A DNA stretch of 40,334 nucleotides from Candidatus Dormiibacter inghamiae (GTDB taxonomy: Bacteria; Chloroflexota; Dormibacteria; Dormibacterales; Dormibacteraceae). Shown here one piece after another: positions 23,436-32,010 of the stretch. Under the pieces are notes generated by a model. The model had not been told where the DNA came from and made no database searches. It saw only the letters and a program-made list of their open reading frames with translations. The DNA lies in assembly GCA_016464825.1 (NCBI GenBank), contig JAEKNQ010000018.1:1-40334 (forward strand). The letters are read 5' to 3'. Position 1 is the first letter of the stretch. Every line of letters starts with the position of its first letter. The position numbers and the translations under genes are program-made.

Positions 23436-25353
23436 CGAACTCCGCCTCCGCCTCGTCAGCTCGAAACCGGGAGGCCTGCAGGTCGAACATTCGCTGGTAG
23501 CGACCGCGCTGGGCCATCAGCTCGTCGTGCGTGCCAAGCTCGGCCACCCTGCCGTTCTCCAGCACACAGATGCGATCCGCCCTGCGGACGGTGGAGAAGC
23601 GGTGCGAGATCAGGATCGTGGTGCATTCTCGCGTGGCCTCGAGAACGCGGTTGAAGATCTCTGACTCCCCGCGCACATCAAGCTGCGCAGTCGGCTCGTC
23701 CAGGAGGACGACCCCCGCGCCGATCTGCACGGCGCACAGCGCCCGAGCGAGTGCCACCCGCTGCCACTGACCGCCGGACAAATCGGTGCCGCCCTCGTGG
23801 AGGCGGGACAGGACTGTGTCAAGGGTGGCAAGATCGCCAGTGCCGGCCGCCTCGAGGGCGCGCTCGACCTCGTCGTCCGGTGCGCCGAGTGGGGCGACAT
23901 TGTCCCGCAGAGACATGTCGTAGCGGATGAAGTCCTGGAAGATAGCGGCGATCCGAGCCCGCCAGGACTGGATATCGAACTGACGGATGTCGATGCCATC
24001 CACGAGAATCGCGCCGCCTGTGGGGTCGTAAAGGCGGCAAAGGAGCTTGGCGATGGTGGTCTTGCCCGCTCCGTTGGCGCCAACGATGGCCAGTGAGGTG
24101 CCTGCCGGGATGACTAGGTCGACGCCGGCCAGCACAGGCTGCTCCGGCGCGTAACCAAAGCGAATGTCCTCGAACCTGATCTCACTCGCCGGCAACCCCG
24201 AGGCCGTTCGATCACCGTTCGGGAGACTCCCGGCCCTGGCCATGTCTTCGCCTAAGTCGAGCAGGGAGGGGATGGGCTCTGTCACCCCGCGGAACCACCA
24301 GTCGACCTCACTCGAGGCCAGGGCGCTGGCTCCGAACGCCGCCTGAGCAAATACCACCAGCGCGGCAAGGCCGATCCGGCCCGAGGCCGCATCGGCGGCC
24401 AGGCGCCAGAACAGCAGGGCGTGGGCGACCGCCACGACGAGGAGTCCCCAGCGGACCGGACCGCTTCGCAGGCGCTGCTCGTGCAGGGTGATGTCGACGA
24501 CCTTCCGGCGGCTCGCTGCCACCAACTCCACCGCCCAGCGCCCGAGCCCGAAGACCCGCAGCTCCTTGGCCGCGGGAGCGTCAACCGCAAGCCGGTACAC
24601 GTAGCCAGCGCGGCGGCTCTCCCTCACCACAGGCTCGGAGCCATGCACTTTCCAAGCCGCCGAGCTGCGCAGGAGAACGTGGCTGGCGATCCAGGCGCCG
24701 GCAATCAGCGGGGGCGCCCACCAGGCGTAGGCGCCGAGCAGGATCGCCTGGACCAGCCCACCGAGGTTGTAGGCGAACCCGGTTCCGATGGCCGGAATGG
24801 CGGTGACCAGCGGTGGGCCCTCGACGCCTAGGTCGAAGGTCCGGACACGCTCGAGGCGCTCGGCCAGGTCGGGGCGTTCCAGGTGCTGGAGCCCTGGAGG
24901 GTTCACGCAGGACTGGATCAGGCGGCCGTGCAGCCAGGAGCCGGCGCGGTAGCCAAGGTCGGCGGAGAGGGCGTCATGGATCGGCGCGATCGCGTTCATC
25001 GCTATAAAGATGGCCGCCATCCAGACCAGGGCGACCTCGATGTTCGCCTGCAGCTGTATCGCCCTCGTCAGGAGCCCGACGGACACCGCGAAAGCCGCGG
25101 GCAGCGCGCCGCGAATGAAGATCAGCCCCCACCAGACGAGCGCGGCGGCGGGCGAAACACTGGGCAGGATCGTCAGGAAACGCCAGCCGGCGCTGTCGCG
25201 CAGCGTCTTCAGCTGCCTCAACAAGATCCGCACGCTTAACCGACTTTCAAACTCGATCCAGCCGGCAACCTCCGCCAGCGCATCCTGAGCCTGATAGTGC
25301 GCAGGGGCATCAACCTCTGCTTTGATCTCGGTGAAACCTGCCGAGGAAGCCAC
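23419..25353 (-). CDS. ABC transporter half-subunit (membrane plus ATPase), first of a pair
   Basis: This 644-residue partner has an extra N-terminal stretch of about 45 soluble residues, then the exporter membrane domain (about 58-345). The ATPase domain has Walker A GANGAGKTT (425-433), a Q-loop in AAIFQDFIRYDM (469-480), canonical signature LSGGQ (525-529), Walker B GVVLLDEP (547-554) and H584 in ISHRFSTVRRAD. In a heterodimer each composite ATP site uses one subunit's Walker A and the other's signature, so one site would be canonical and one carries the LSYGQ change. It is the promoter-proximal gene of the pair. The cupin gene upstream stops 32 bases away, so the exporter may be read from the same leftward transcript. 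Confidence 0.88.
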   Translation of the reverse strand: MASSAGFTEIKAEVDAPAHYQAQDALAEVAGWIEFESRLSVRILLRQLKTLRDSAGWRFLTILPSVSPAAALVWWGLIFIRGALPAAFAVSVGLLTRAIQLQANIEVALVWMAAIFIAMNAIAPIHDALSADLGYRAGSWLHGRLIQSCVNPPGLQHLERPDLAERLERVRTFDLGVEGPPLVTAIPAIGTGFAYNLGGLVQAILLGAYAWWAPPLIAGAWIASHVLLRSSAAWKVHGSEPVVRESRRAGYVYRLAVDAPAAKELRVFGLGRWAVELVAASRRKVVDITLHEQRLRSGPVRWGLLVVAVAHALLFWRLAADAASGRIGLAALVVFAQAAFGASALASSEVDWWFRGVTEPIPSLLDLGEDMARAGSLPNGDRTASGLPASEIRFEDIRFGYAPEQPVLAGVDLVIPAGTSLAIVGANGAGKTTIAKLLCRLYDPTGGAILVDGIDIRQFDIQSWRARIAAIFQDFIRYDMSLRDNVAPLGAPDDEVERALEAAGTGDLATLDTVLSRLHEGGTDLSGGQWQRVALARALCAVQIGAGVVLLDEPTAQLDVRGESEIFNRVLEATRECTTILISHRFSTVRRADRICVLENGRVAELGTHDELMAQRGRYQRMFDLQASRFRADEAEAEFGGSAL

Positions 25354-25385
25354 CGGGGGGTCTTCTCGATGCGCGTATTGCGCAC

Positions 25386-25706
25386 TTAATCGAGGTCACG
25401 CCTCAGCGGATGGTCCACGATAATGGCCCGACCGTCCGTGACTGCCCTGACCGAATGCCTGACGTTACCCGGCACGATGGCGACCACGCCCGATCCGGCG
25501 ATTTGGGCTACGCCGTCGACGGTCATCTCGAGTTCCCCCTCGATCACCTCCCAGACCTCCTCCTGAGGATGAAAGTGCTCGTGGATGGCCGAGCCACGCA
25601 CGAAATCGTAGTGCGCAAAGGTCATGCTGGGCGACTGGAAATAGCGTCCGTACCAGCCCGGAAGGCGCTGAGTGACAGCGAGACGGCGGGTGTCAACAAA
25701 GGGCAT
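25386..25706 (-). CDS. Cupin-domain protein
   Basis: The 106-residue product is a single small cupin barrel. Motif 1 is HEHFHPQEEVWEVIEGELEM (42-61), with likely metal ligands H42, H44, H46 and E50. Motif 2 is VAIVPGNVRHSVRA, with H84. The start at 25706 follows GAGGAAA and lies 11 bases beyond the stop of the YjbR-like gene; an upstream in-frame extension overlaps that gene and looks non-coding. Such one-domain cupins may bind a metal and a small ligand, act as isomerases or dioxygenases, or be sensors. Function here is unknown. Confidence 0.82.
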   Translation of the reverse strand: MPFVDTRRLAVTQRLPGWYGRYFQSPSMTFAHYDFVRGSAIHEHFHPQEEVWEVIEGELEMTVDGVAQIAGSGVVAIVPGNVRHSVRAVTDGRAIIVDHPLRRDLD

Positions 25707-25717
25707 GGCGGATTTCC

Positions 25718-26038
25718 TCAGTCGCCGAGCTGGCTGGGCGCCCGGCGTCGCCAGGCTTCGGAAAGCAGCTCCCGGATAATCCCGCGGCCAGCCAGGCCGA
25801 GATCGACGCGCACACCGCTGAGCCGTTTGCCCCACCACAGCTCTTCGCACGTGTCAGGGTGGTGCTGTACCGACCACAACGTCTGATTCGCGTCGAGCAT
25901 CACATTGAGGTGACCCGGGTCGGGCAGCGTGGCGAAGATTCTGCCGTTGACTCTGAACGAGGGAAAGCCGTGATGATCTTGTTCAGCGGTTCCAGGAAAA
26001 CCCAGTGCAATTCGGCGCGCTTGTCCCGGCGAAAGCAT
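25718..26038 (-). CDS. MmcQ/YjbR family protein
   Basis: The 106-residue protein has the YjbR pattern: ARRIALGFPGTAEQDHHGFP (7-26), SFRVNGRIFATL (27-38), then LDANQTLWSVQHHPDTCEEL and a C-terminal WWGKRLSGVRVDL. This fold is called a DNA-binding CyaY-like fold in databases, but its biological role is poorly known. Its ATG overlaps the VOC gene stop by one base (TGATG), so the two are translated in tandem. It sits in a leftward group of VOC, YjbR, cupin and possibly the exporter genes. Confidence 0.82.
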   Translation of the reverse strand: MLSPGQARRIALGFPGTAEQDHHGFPSFRVNGRIFATLPDPGHLNVMLDANQTLWSVQHHPDTCEELWWGKRLSGVRVDLGLAGRGIIRELLSEAWRRRAPSQLGD

Positions 26039-26487
26039 CAGCCGGCGGTCGGGCGGTAGGTGCCAAAGCTCCAGAGGTAGCCCTCGGGGTCGCGGGCGCC
26101 GTAGTCGCGCCCGCCGTGGCTCTCGTCGACCAGTCCCCTGACGATCTCGGCGCCCGCCGCCTGGGCGCGGGCGAAGTGAGCATCCGGATCGGCCACTATC
26201 ACGTAAGTGCCGCCGGTGCTGCCACCGAGCTGGCCCGGCGCGTGCGTCGGCCAGTCGGGCCGGTCGTGGGCGGTGCCAAGCATGATCATGCCGCTGCCGA
26301 AGCGGAGCTCCGCGTGGTCAATCGTCCCGCCTTCGCCCTCATAGACCGCATGAACCTCAAAGCCGAAGGCGTTCGCCAGGAACTTGATCGCCGCCTTCGC
26401 ATCCTGGTAGCTGAAGCTCGGGATGATGTCGGGTGCGCTCCACGCTGCCTGGCTGACGGCCGCCTTCACGCCTGTTCCTGTCTCCAT
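26038..26487 (-). CDS. VOC superfamily (glyoxalase/bleomycin resistance-like) protein
   Basis: The 149-residue product has the paired beta-alpha-beta-beta-beta modules of VOC proteins of the PhnB/YdcI-like type: PDIIPSFSYQDAKAAIKFLA (19-38), GFEVHAVYEGEGGTIDHAEL, GGTYVIVADPDAHFARA, and GGRDYGARDPEGYLWSFGTY near the end. VOC proteins may isomerise, dioxygenate or sequester small molecules; substrate is unknown. The ATG follows AAGGAGGTG, the strongest ribosome binding site of this group. A TetR gene lies immediately upstream in the same direction, so it may control this set. Confidence 0.85.
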   Translation of the reverse strand: METGTGVKAAVSQAAWSAPDIIPSFSYQDAKAAIKFLANAFGFEVHAVYEGEGGTIDHAELRFGSGMIMLGTAHDRPDWPTHAPGQLGGSTGGTYVIVADPDAHFARAQAAGAEIVRGLVDESHGGRDYGARDPEGYLWSFGTYRPTAG

Positions 26488-26511
26488 GGGACACCTCCTT
26501 GATCAGGTTTG

Positions 26512-26523
26512 TGTACGTGTACG
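26512..26523. promoter_or_regulatory. Tandem GTGTAC hexamers, possible regulator site
   Basis: Two back-to-back GTGTAC hexamers lie between the TetR stop (26551) and the VOC ribosome binding site, 25 bases before the VOC start. The position suits an operator for the adjacent TetR protein, though TetR sites are more often inverted repeats. Inference only. Confidence 0.3.
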
Positions 26524-26550
26524 GAAATACTACCCTCAGCCGACCGCACA

Positions 26551-27222
26551 TCAAGACGGGTCGCGCCACGCGAGCAGGCCGTCGATGACGGCGGCCAGGC
26601 CAACTTGGTACTCGAGCCGTTCACGGGCGGTGGCCATCGCTTCGTGCAGTGCTGCCAGGTGGGGCAGTTCTGTCGGTTCGGCTCCCCGCTGCAACGTGGT
26701 GATGAGCGGCTCGCGGGCGATCGCGGCGCGGCGCTCCCTACTGGCCTGGCGGACGCTGATCTCGCCCACTGTGTAGCGCCAGGCGACGTGATAAGCAGCC
26801 GCCGCTCGCTCAGGCGGCAGACCCGCAGCCGTGAACGAGCCGAGGATCGCGTCGACAGTCCTAAAGATGGAAGGGGCCGAGAGATCTCCCTTCATCAGGA
26901 TTGGCACGATCCAGGGCTGCTCAGACAGCTTTTCGAAGAGCAGGCCATAGAGAGCCAGCAATCGCTCTCGCGGATCGTCTGGGAGGGCGAGCCGGGGCAG
27001 TCCGGCGGCGCGGTGATCGAGCACCGCAACCAGCAGTTCGTCCTTGTCGCGCACGTGGCCGTAGAGCGCCATCGGGGAGCTCTCCAGGTCGCGCGCCAAG
27101 CGACGCATGGTGAGCGCTTCGATCCCCTCCTCCTCCAGAATGGCTATCGCTCGCTCGATCAGGGCCTGCCGGGAAAGGCGAGGTGGCCGCCCCGCCGCGC
27201 GGCTCGTGGCTGGGAGCGTCAT
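26551..27222 (-). CDS. TetR/AcrR family transcriptional regulator
   Basis: The 223-residue protein has an N-terminal helix-turn-helix (about 16-66): LSRQALIERAIAILEEEGIE, ALTMRRLARDLESSPMALYG, HVRDKDELL. The C-terminal all-helical ligand domain has the ERAAAAYHVAWRYTVGEI stretch. It sits between the leftward VOC-YjbR-cupin group and the divergent MFS symporter gene, 120 bases from the latter. It could repress either or both; TetR genes next to divergent transporters commonly regulate the transporter. The ligand is unknown. Confidence 0.9.
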   Translation of the reverse strand: MTLPATSRAAGRPPRLSRQALIERAIAILEEEGIEALTMRRLARDLESSPMALYGHVRDKDELLVAVLDHRAAGLPRLALPDDPRERLLALYGLLFEKLSEQPWIVPILMKGDLSAPSIFRTVDAILGSFTAAGLPPERAAAAYHVAWRYTVGEISVRQASRERRAAIAREPLITTLQRGAEPTELPHLAALHEAMATARERLEYQVGLAAVIDGLLAWRDPS

Positions 27223-27293
27223 GAGGCTAGTGTGCCAGCGCTCCGCCGAATTCCGACTGAGAGGGCTTCGCCGGCTCCCTACGGCTGGTCCAT

Positions 27294-27336
27294 TGGTATA
27301 GATTTCCGCTGACGGCTGTCATTCCTACGGGAAAGG
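27294..27336 (+). promoter_or_regulatory. Extended -10 promoter and ribosome binding site for the MFS gene
   Basis: TGGTATAGA at 27294-27302 reads as an extended -10 (TG-n-TATAGA). No good -35 lies upstream, which is usual for extended -10 promoters. Transcription would begin near 27309 and the strong AAAGGAGGCG ribosome binding site follows just before the ATG at 27343. The promoter lies between the divergent TetR and MFS genes. Confidence 0.5.
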
Positions 27337-27342
27337 AGGCGC

Positions 27343-28692
27343 ATGGCGAGTCAGGGCGAAGAACTGGTCATCGGCGGTACCAACGAGAGCATGAAGCGGC
27401 GGGCCATCATCGCGGCCACGGTCGGCACCTCGATCGAGTGGTACGACTTCTTCCTCTACAGCACAGTGGCGGCCCTGGTCCTGCCCAAGATCTTCTTCAC
27501 GCACCTGGATCCAGCGCTGGGTTCGGCCCTCTCATTCCTGACCTTCTGGGCGGGCTTTGTGGCCAGGCCGATTGGAGCCGCCATCTTCGGCCACTACGGT
27601 GACCGCATAGGACGCAAGGCCACCCTCATCATCACCCTGTTGGTGATGGGGATCGGTACTTTCCTGATCGGATTACTGCCCGGATATGGGACGCTGGGTG
27701 TGCTCGCCCCCATCCTTCTCACGCTGCTCCGGGTGCTGCAGGGCATAGGCATCGGCGGTGAGTGGGGTGGTTCCGTGCTGCTGGCTCTCGAATGGAACGA
27801 CAAGGGCAGGCGCGGTTTCGTCGGCAGCTGGCCCCAGTTCGGCGTGCCGGTCGGACTGGTACTGGCCAACCTCGCCTTTCTATTGTTCAACGCTGTGACC
27901 GGAGACCAGTTTCTCAACTGGGGCTGGCGGGTGCCGTTCCTGCTCAGCATCCTGCTGGTGGCGGTCGGCCTCTACATAAGAATCGGCATCCTGGAGACGC
28001 CTGTCTTCGCCAACCTGGTCGAGACGCAGAAACTGGAGAAGGCGCCGGTGGTCGAGGTGCTGCGCAGGAACTGGCGGGAGGTGATCCTCTCTGCCCTCAC
28101 GCGCCTGGGTCAGAACACCCTCTTCTACATCTTCACGTCGTTCGTGCTGCTCTATGGCACTGCCACCTTGCATTTCAAGCGAGGCGAGATCCTCAACTAC
28201 ACGTTGGTGATGTCGGTGATCTCGCTCTTCACAGTGCCACTTTTCGGGCTGCTCTCCGATTACCTGGGCCGCAAGCGCGTCTACATCGCGGGCGGGTTGA
28301 TCATGATGCTCTATCCCTTTGTGTACTTCGGCCTCCTCGACACGAAGATCGCATTGTTTGTATTTCTGGGCATCGCGCTGTCGCTGCCGCTGCACGACTC
28401 GCAGTACGGTCCGCAGGCCGCTCTCATCGCCGAGGCTTTCACCGGACGCCTGCGCTACAGCGGCTCCTCCATCGGCTACCAGCTGGCGTCGGTGTTCGCC
28501 GGTGGCCCCGCCCCTCTGGTGGCGACCTTCCTCTTAGCCCGGTTCCACAGCTCCCTGCCCATCGCCGTTTATCTCGCGCTGGCGTCGCTGATCAGCATCG
28601 TGGCTACGCTCCTGCTCACCGACAACTCCAAGCGCGACATCACAGTCGAGTACGACCAGCCGAAGGCTCTGGCCGCAGCTGAACCGGCTTAG
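27343..28692 (+). CDS. MFS metabolite:H+ symporter (MHS family)
   Basis: The 449-residue protein has twelve likely membrane helices. It shows family hallmarks: SIEWYDFFLYSTVAALVLP (30-48), the motif A loop GHYGDRIGRKATL (83-95), LRVLQGIGIGGEWGGSVLLA with the RxxQGxxxGGE pattern, and the repeated loop LLSDYLGRKRVYIAGG in the second half. MHS members (such as ShiA, ProP and KgtP) import organic acids, osmolytes or shikimate with protons. The neighbouring acyl-CoA synthetase and acyl-CoA dehydrogenase genes make an organic acid a reasonable guess for the substrate. The start follows AAAGGAGG. The next gene starts 50 bases downstream. Confidence 0.9.
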   Translation: MASQGEELVIGGTNESMKRRAIIAATVGTSIEWYDFFLYSTVAALVLPKIFFTHLDPALGSALSFLTFWAGFVARPIGAAIFGHYGDRIGRKATLIITLLVMGIGTFLIGLLPGYGTLGVLAPILLTLLRVLQGIGIGGEWGGSVLLALEWNDKGRRGFVGSWPQFGVPVGLVLANLAFLLFNAVTGDQFLNWGWRVPFLLSILLVAVGLYIRIGILETPVFANLVETQKLEKAPVVEVLRRNWREVILSALTRLGQNTLFYIFTSFVLLYGTATLHFKRGEILNYTLVMSVISLFTVPLFGLLSDYLGRKRVYIAGGLIMMLYPFVYFGLLDTKIALFVFLGIALSLPLHDSQYGPQAALIAEAFTGRLRYSGSSIGYQLASVFAGGPAPLVATFLLARFHSSLPIAVYLALASLISIVATLLLTDNSKRDITVEYDQPKALAAAEPA

Positions 28693-28742
28693 CGCTGCGA
28701 GCCCATCAACGCTCAGGACTTGACGCCAGGCCGGGCCGGCTG

Positions 28743-29252
28743 ATGTCGGTGCTCAATCGGGTGCTCGGCAAGCTGCTGCGCGGCAACGTAGAGGAGCTGG
28801 TGGCGGAGGCCCTTGCGAAGAAGGATGCGAACGGCGCTCCGCCCTCCTATCACTACCGAGTCCACGGGAACCCTGCCTGCCTTGACATCCATCCCACGGC
28901 GATCCTGAACGATGCGCTTTTCAACGTGGGTGGTGAGAGCAGGATCACCATCAAGGAGTACGCGTTCTTCGGTCACCAGGTAGCGGTACTGGCGGGCGTG
29001 CACGACGTCAACAAGTTCGGCCGCGAGCGGCAGACGACGCTGGTCAGGGCGGGCCGCGACGTCGTCATCGAGGAGGGCGCCTGGTTGGCCAGCCACGTGC
29101 TCGTGCTCGGCCCCTGCGTGATCGGAGCGCACTCGGTTGTGGCCGGCGGATCACTGGTGATGAACGACGTGGAGCCCTTCACGATAGTCGCCGGAAGGCC
29201 TGCCAAAATGGTCAGGAGGATCGAGGGCCGCCCGGCATCTGATCAGCGGTAG
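28743..29252 (+). CDS. Left-handed beta-helix (hexapeptide repeat) acyltransferase
   Basis: The 169-residue protein has a helical N-terminus (about 1-33) and hexapeptide repeats: LDIHPTAILNDALFNVGG, RITIKEYAFFGHQVAVLAG, DVVIEEGAWLASHVLVLG, PCVIGAHSVVAGGSLVMN, ending DVEPFTIVAGRPAKMVRRI. The arrangement matches O-acetyltransferases of the Maa/NodL/LacA kind, with the catalytic histidine probably in AGVHDVNKFG. The acceptor could be a sugar of a surface polymer or another small molecule. It follows the MFS gene by 50 bases and its last 10 bases overlap the convergent acyl-CoA dehydrogenase. Confidence 0.85.
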   Translation: MSVLNRVLGKLLRGNVEELVAEALAKKDANGAPPSYHYRVHGNPACLDIHPTAILNDALFNVGGESRITIKEYAFFGHQVAVLAGVHDVNKFGRERQTTLVRAGRDVVIEEGAWLASHVLVLGPCVIGAHSVVAGGSLVMNDVEPFTIVAGRPAKMVRRIEGRPASDQR

Positions 29253-30430
29253 GCGGGGATTCCGGTGATTGCCTCGCCGATAGCGAGCGTGTGGATCTCG
29301 TTGGTGCCCTCATAGGTGAAGACTGACTCCAGGTTGTTCATGTGCCGCATCACCGGGTATTCCAGAGTGATCCCATTGGCACCCAGAATTCCGCGCGCCT
29401 CCCGGGCGATCTCCAGCGCGGCCCGCACGTTGTTCAGCTTGCCGACGCTGACGTGCTGGGCGGCGATCCTGCCTTCGTCCTTCATGCGGCCCAGGTGCAG
29501 CGCGAGCAGCGTGCCCTTGTTGATCTCCAGCAGCATTTCGACCAGCTTGCGCTGCGTGAGCTGGAAGGCTCCGATCGGCTTGCCGAACTGATGCCGGGTC
29601 TTGGAGTAATCGAGCGCGGCTTCGTAGCAAGCGCGAGCGGCGCCGAGGGCTCCCCAGATGATGCCGAAGCGAGCTTCGTTGAGGCAGGCGAGTGGTCCCT
29701 TGAGTCCAACCACGCCTGGCAGTGCGGCGGACTCCGGCAAGACCACGTCCTCCAGGATCAGCTCAGAGGTGACCGAGGCTCGGAGAGAGACCTTGCGATG
29801 GATGTTGCGGATCGAGTAGCCGCGGCTGCCGGTCGGCACTATGAACCCGCGAATGCCGTCCTCCGCCCGAGCCCAGACCACTGCCAGATCCGAGATGCCG
29901 CCATTCGTGATCCAGAGCTTGTTGCCGTTCAGCACCCAGTCCGACCCGCGCTTGTTGGCAGTCGCCCGCATGCCGGCGGGGTCCGAGCCGAAGTCAGGTT
30001 CGGTGAGCCCGAAGCAGCCGACCAGCTCGCCCCTCGCCATGCCCGGCAGCCACTGCTGCTTCTGCTCCTCAGAGCCGTAGCGGTGGATGGGAAACATGGC
30101 CAGCGAGCCCTGCACCGAAACGAAGCTGCGAAAGCCTGAATCGCCGGCCTCCAGTTCCAGGCAGGCCAATCCATAGCTGACGGCACTGGCCCCGGCGCAG
30201 CCGTAGCCCTGGAGATGCATGCCGAGCAACCCCAGCTCACCCAACTCGCGCGCCACCTCCTTCGGAAAGACGCCCTCCTCCCACCACCGCTCGATGCCCG
30301 GCAGGACGCGGTCCTTGACGAAGCCGCGGACTGTGTCGCGGATCAGCAGCTCCTCCTCCGAGAGCAGGGAGGCGATGTCCAGGAAGTCCGAGGGATCCAG
30401 CCGCGTGGACGGCTTGGTGGCGATGCTCAC
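29243..30430 (-). CDS. Acyl-CoA dehydrogenase, glutaryl-CoA dehydrogenase-like
   Basis: The 395-residue FAD enzyme matches the GcdH subgroup: LEAGDSGFRSFVSVQGSLAM (93-112), GCFGLTEPDFGSDPAGM (138-154), GNKLWITNGG (169-178), LNEARFGIIWGALGAARACY (250-269), RHQFGKPIGAFQL, and NNLESVFTYEGTNEIHTLAIG (365-385) with catalytic base E374. In GcdH this base and nearby residues oxidise and decarboxylate glutaryl-CoA to crotonyl-CoA. Here SVQGSL replaces the usual SVQSSL; related enzymes without decarboxylation exist, so glutaryl-CoA is likely but not proved. It is divergent from the acyl-CoA synthetase operon, 266 bases away, suggesting shared acid catabolism. Confidence 0.88.
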   Translation of the reverse strand: MSIATKPSTRLDPSDFLDIASLLSEEELLIRDTVRGFVKDRVLPGIERWWEEGVFPKEVARELGELGLLGMHLQGYGCAGASAVSYGLACLELEAGDSGFRSFVSVQGSLAMFPIHRYGSEEQKQQWLPGMARGELVGCFGLTEPDFGSDPAGMRATANKRGSDWVLNGNKLWITNGGISDLAVVWARAEDGIRGFIVPTGSRGYSIRNIHRKVSLRASVTSELILEDVVLPESAALPGVVGLKGPLACLNEARFGIIWGALGAARACYEAALDYSKTRHQFGKPIGAFQLTQRKLVEMLLEINKGTLLALHLGRMKDEGRIAAQHVSVGKLNNVRAALEIAREARGILGANGITLEYPVMRHMNNLESVFTYEGTNEIHTLAIGEAITGIPAYR

Positions 30431-30696
30431 CCGCCCATTGTGCCTCAGCGTCAGTTAGTGTCCCGGTTCCGAAGTCTGCCAGCACATTGCGGCTCCGGAC
30501 GACGATGCGCCGGCATGGGCCGCGGCCCGTCGTCGCACGCCCCCGCTGCGGGGCCCCCGGCTGGAAGTGCGCTCCTCCTAGCTCCAGCCATTCCTTCGCC
30601 TGCTCGCCCGGACCGGCAGCCTTCGGCTGCGTGCCAGAATCTGCTCCACCAACTTCGAAACCAGGACACTGTCGGCAGTGGAAGAATGGTCTGCTC

Positions 30697-32010
30697 ATGG
30701 ACGCCATCTTCCGACCGCGCTCCGTGGCCGTCTACGGCGCCTCCCGGAACCCGGCCAAGCTGGGCCACAGGCTGCTGCGCAACGTGCTGGGCGGTGGCTT
30801 CGAAGGAGAGGTGACAGCTGTCAACCCCGCCGGCGGTGAGGTGCTGGGCCTTGCCACTGTGCCCGGCTTGGAGCGGCCGGTGGATCTGGCGCTGATCTCG
30901 GTTCCGGCCGTCTTCGCCGAAGCTGCTGTCGTGGATGCCGCGCGGGCCGGCTGCGCGGCAGCGATCGTCCTGGCCTCGGGCTTCGGCGAGACCGGAGCTG
31001 CCGGTCGCGAGGTGGAGAGCCGGATGGCCGCCCGAGCGCGTGCTGCCTGCATGCGGCTGGTGGGGCCCAACTGTATGGGCGCGGTGAGCCGATCCGCTAC
31101 AGGTTTCTTCAACGGGAGTTACTTCTGGCGCCTGCCCCAGCGGCCGGGCAACATAAGCCTGGTCAGCCAGAGCGGAGCCTTCGGCGGCATGTTCCTAGCC
31201 GAGAGCCGCCGCCGAGGGCTCGGCCTCGCGCGCTTTCTCTCGGTCGGCAACAGCGCTGAAGTGGTCGAGACCGACGCCCTCGAATGGCTGGCCCAGGACG
31301 CCGCGACCGAAGTGATAGGACTGTTCGTCGAAGCCTTCAAGCAGGGTCGCCGCTTCGTCGAGGTGGCTCGGGCCTGCCCCAAGCCTGTGGTGGTGCTGAA
31401 GGCTGGCCGGCTGGGAGCCGGAGCTCGGGCAGCAGCGAGTCACACGGGCTCGCTCGTCGGCAGCCGGGGCGCGGTGGAGGCGGCTTTCCAGCGCGCCGGC
31501 ATTATCGAATCGGTCACCTCGGACGACTTCTTCGACAGCCTGCAGGTGCTGTCAGCGCGGCGGCGCACAGCGGGACGCCGCATAGCCATAGTGACGATCT
31601 CCGGCGGCCCCTCAGTGCTGGCCGCCGACGCTGCCGAGCGAGCCGGCCTGGAGCTTGCCCCACTCGCCGCGAAGACGGTGACTGAGCTGCGCCGGCTCGC
31701 CCCCAGCTTCGCCGCCACCGGCAACCCCATCGATCTGACGCCGCAGTGTCCGCCGGACGGCTTCCAGCCGGCGCTGCGGGCCGTGTTCAGCGACCCGGCA
31801 GTGGAGGGCGTGGTGGCAGTCAACTGCGGTCTGGATGTGCAGGAGTTCGGTCTCGGCCTCGCCCAGGCGCAGGGCGAGACGGGCAAGCCGGTCACCGCCT
31901 TCCTCCTCGATGTGCCCCGGATCGAGCAGCAGCTGCGCAGCGCCGGCCTTCCGGTCCTGCCCTCGCCGGAGCGGGCTGTCGCCGCCTACGCGGCGCTGGT
32001 TCCACCGTGA
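30697..32010 (+). CDS. NDP-forming acyl-CoA synthetase, alpha subunit
   Basis: The 437-residue product begins MDAIFRPRSVAVYGASRNP, the standard start of acyl-CoA synthetase (ADP-forming) alpha chains, so I chose this ATG and not the long upstream open frame. It has the CoA-binding Rossmann domain (about 1-125, ending LVGPNCMGAV), a succinyl-CoA ligase-like flavodoxin fold (NISLVSQSGAFGGMF at 152-166), and the phosphohistidine loop AAASHTGSLVG with H249, then SGGPSVLAADAAE (302-314) and GNPIDLTPQ. These enzymes interconvert acyl-CoA and acid with ADP phosphorylation, or activate acids with ATP. The stop overlaps the beta gene start as GTGA. Confidence 0.88.
   Translation: MDAIFRPRSVAVYGASRNPAKLGHRLLRNVLGGGFEGEVTAVNPAGGEVLGLATVPGLERPVDLALISVPAVFAEAAVVDAARAGCAAAIVLASGFGETGAAGREVESRMAARARAACMRLVGPNCMGAVSRSATGFFNGSYFWRLPQRPGNISLVSQSGAFGGMFLAESRRRGLGLARFLSVGNSAEVVETDALEWLAQDAATEVIGLFVEAFKQGRRFVEVARACPKPVVVLKAGRLGAGARAAASHTGSLVGSRGAVEAAFQRAGIIESVTSDDFFDSLQVLSARRRTAGRRIAIVTISGGPSVLAADAAERAGLELAPLAAKTVTELRRLAPSFAATGNPIDLTPQCPPDGFQPALRAVFSDPAVEGVVAVNCGLDVQEFGLGLAQAQGETGKPVTAFLLDVPRIEQQLRSAGLPVLPSPERAVAAYAALVPP

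Noticed and set aside
21648..26487. Peptide natural-product (RiPP) cluster around the ABC exporter
   Set aside because: No precursor-like small ORF, radical SAM, cyclodehydratase or peptidase domain is seen; cupin, YjbR and VOC genes alone are not evidence for it.
30487..30696. Longer N-terminus for the acyl-CoA synthetase alpha subunit
   Set aside because: The upstream frame is Pro/Arg/Cys-rich without homology; the family start MDAIFRPRSVAVYGAS is at 30697.
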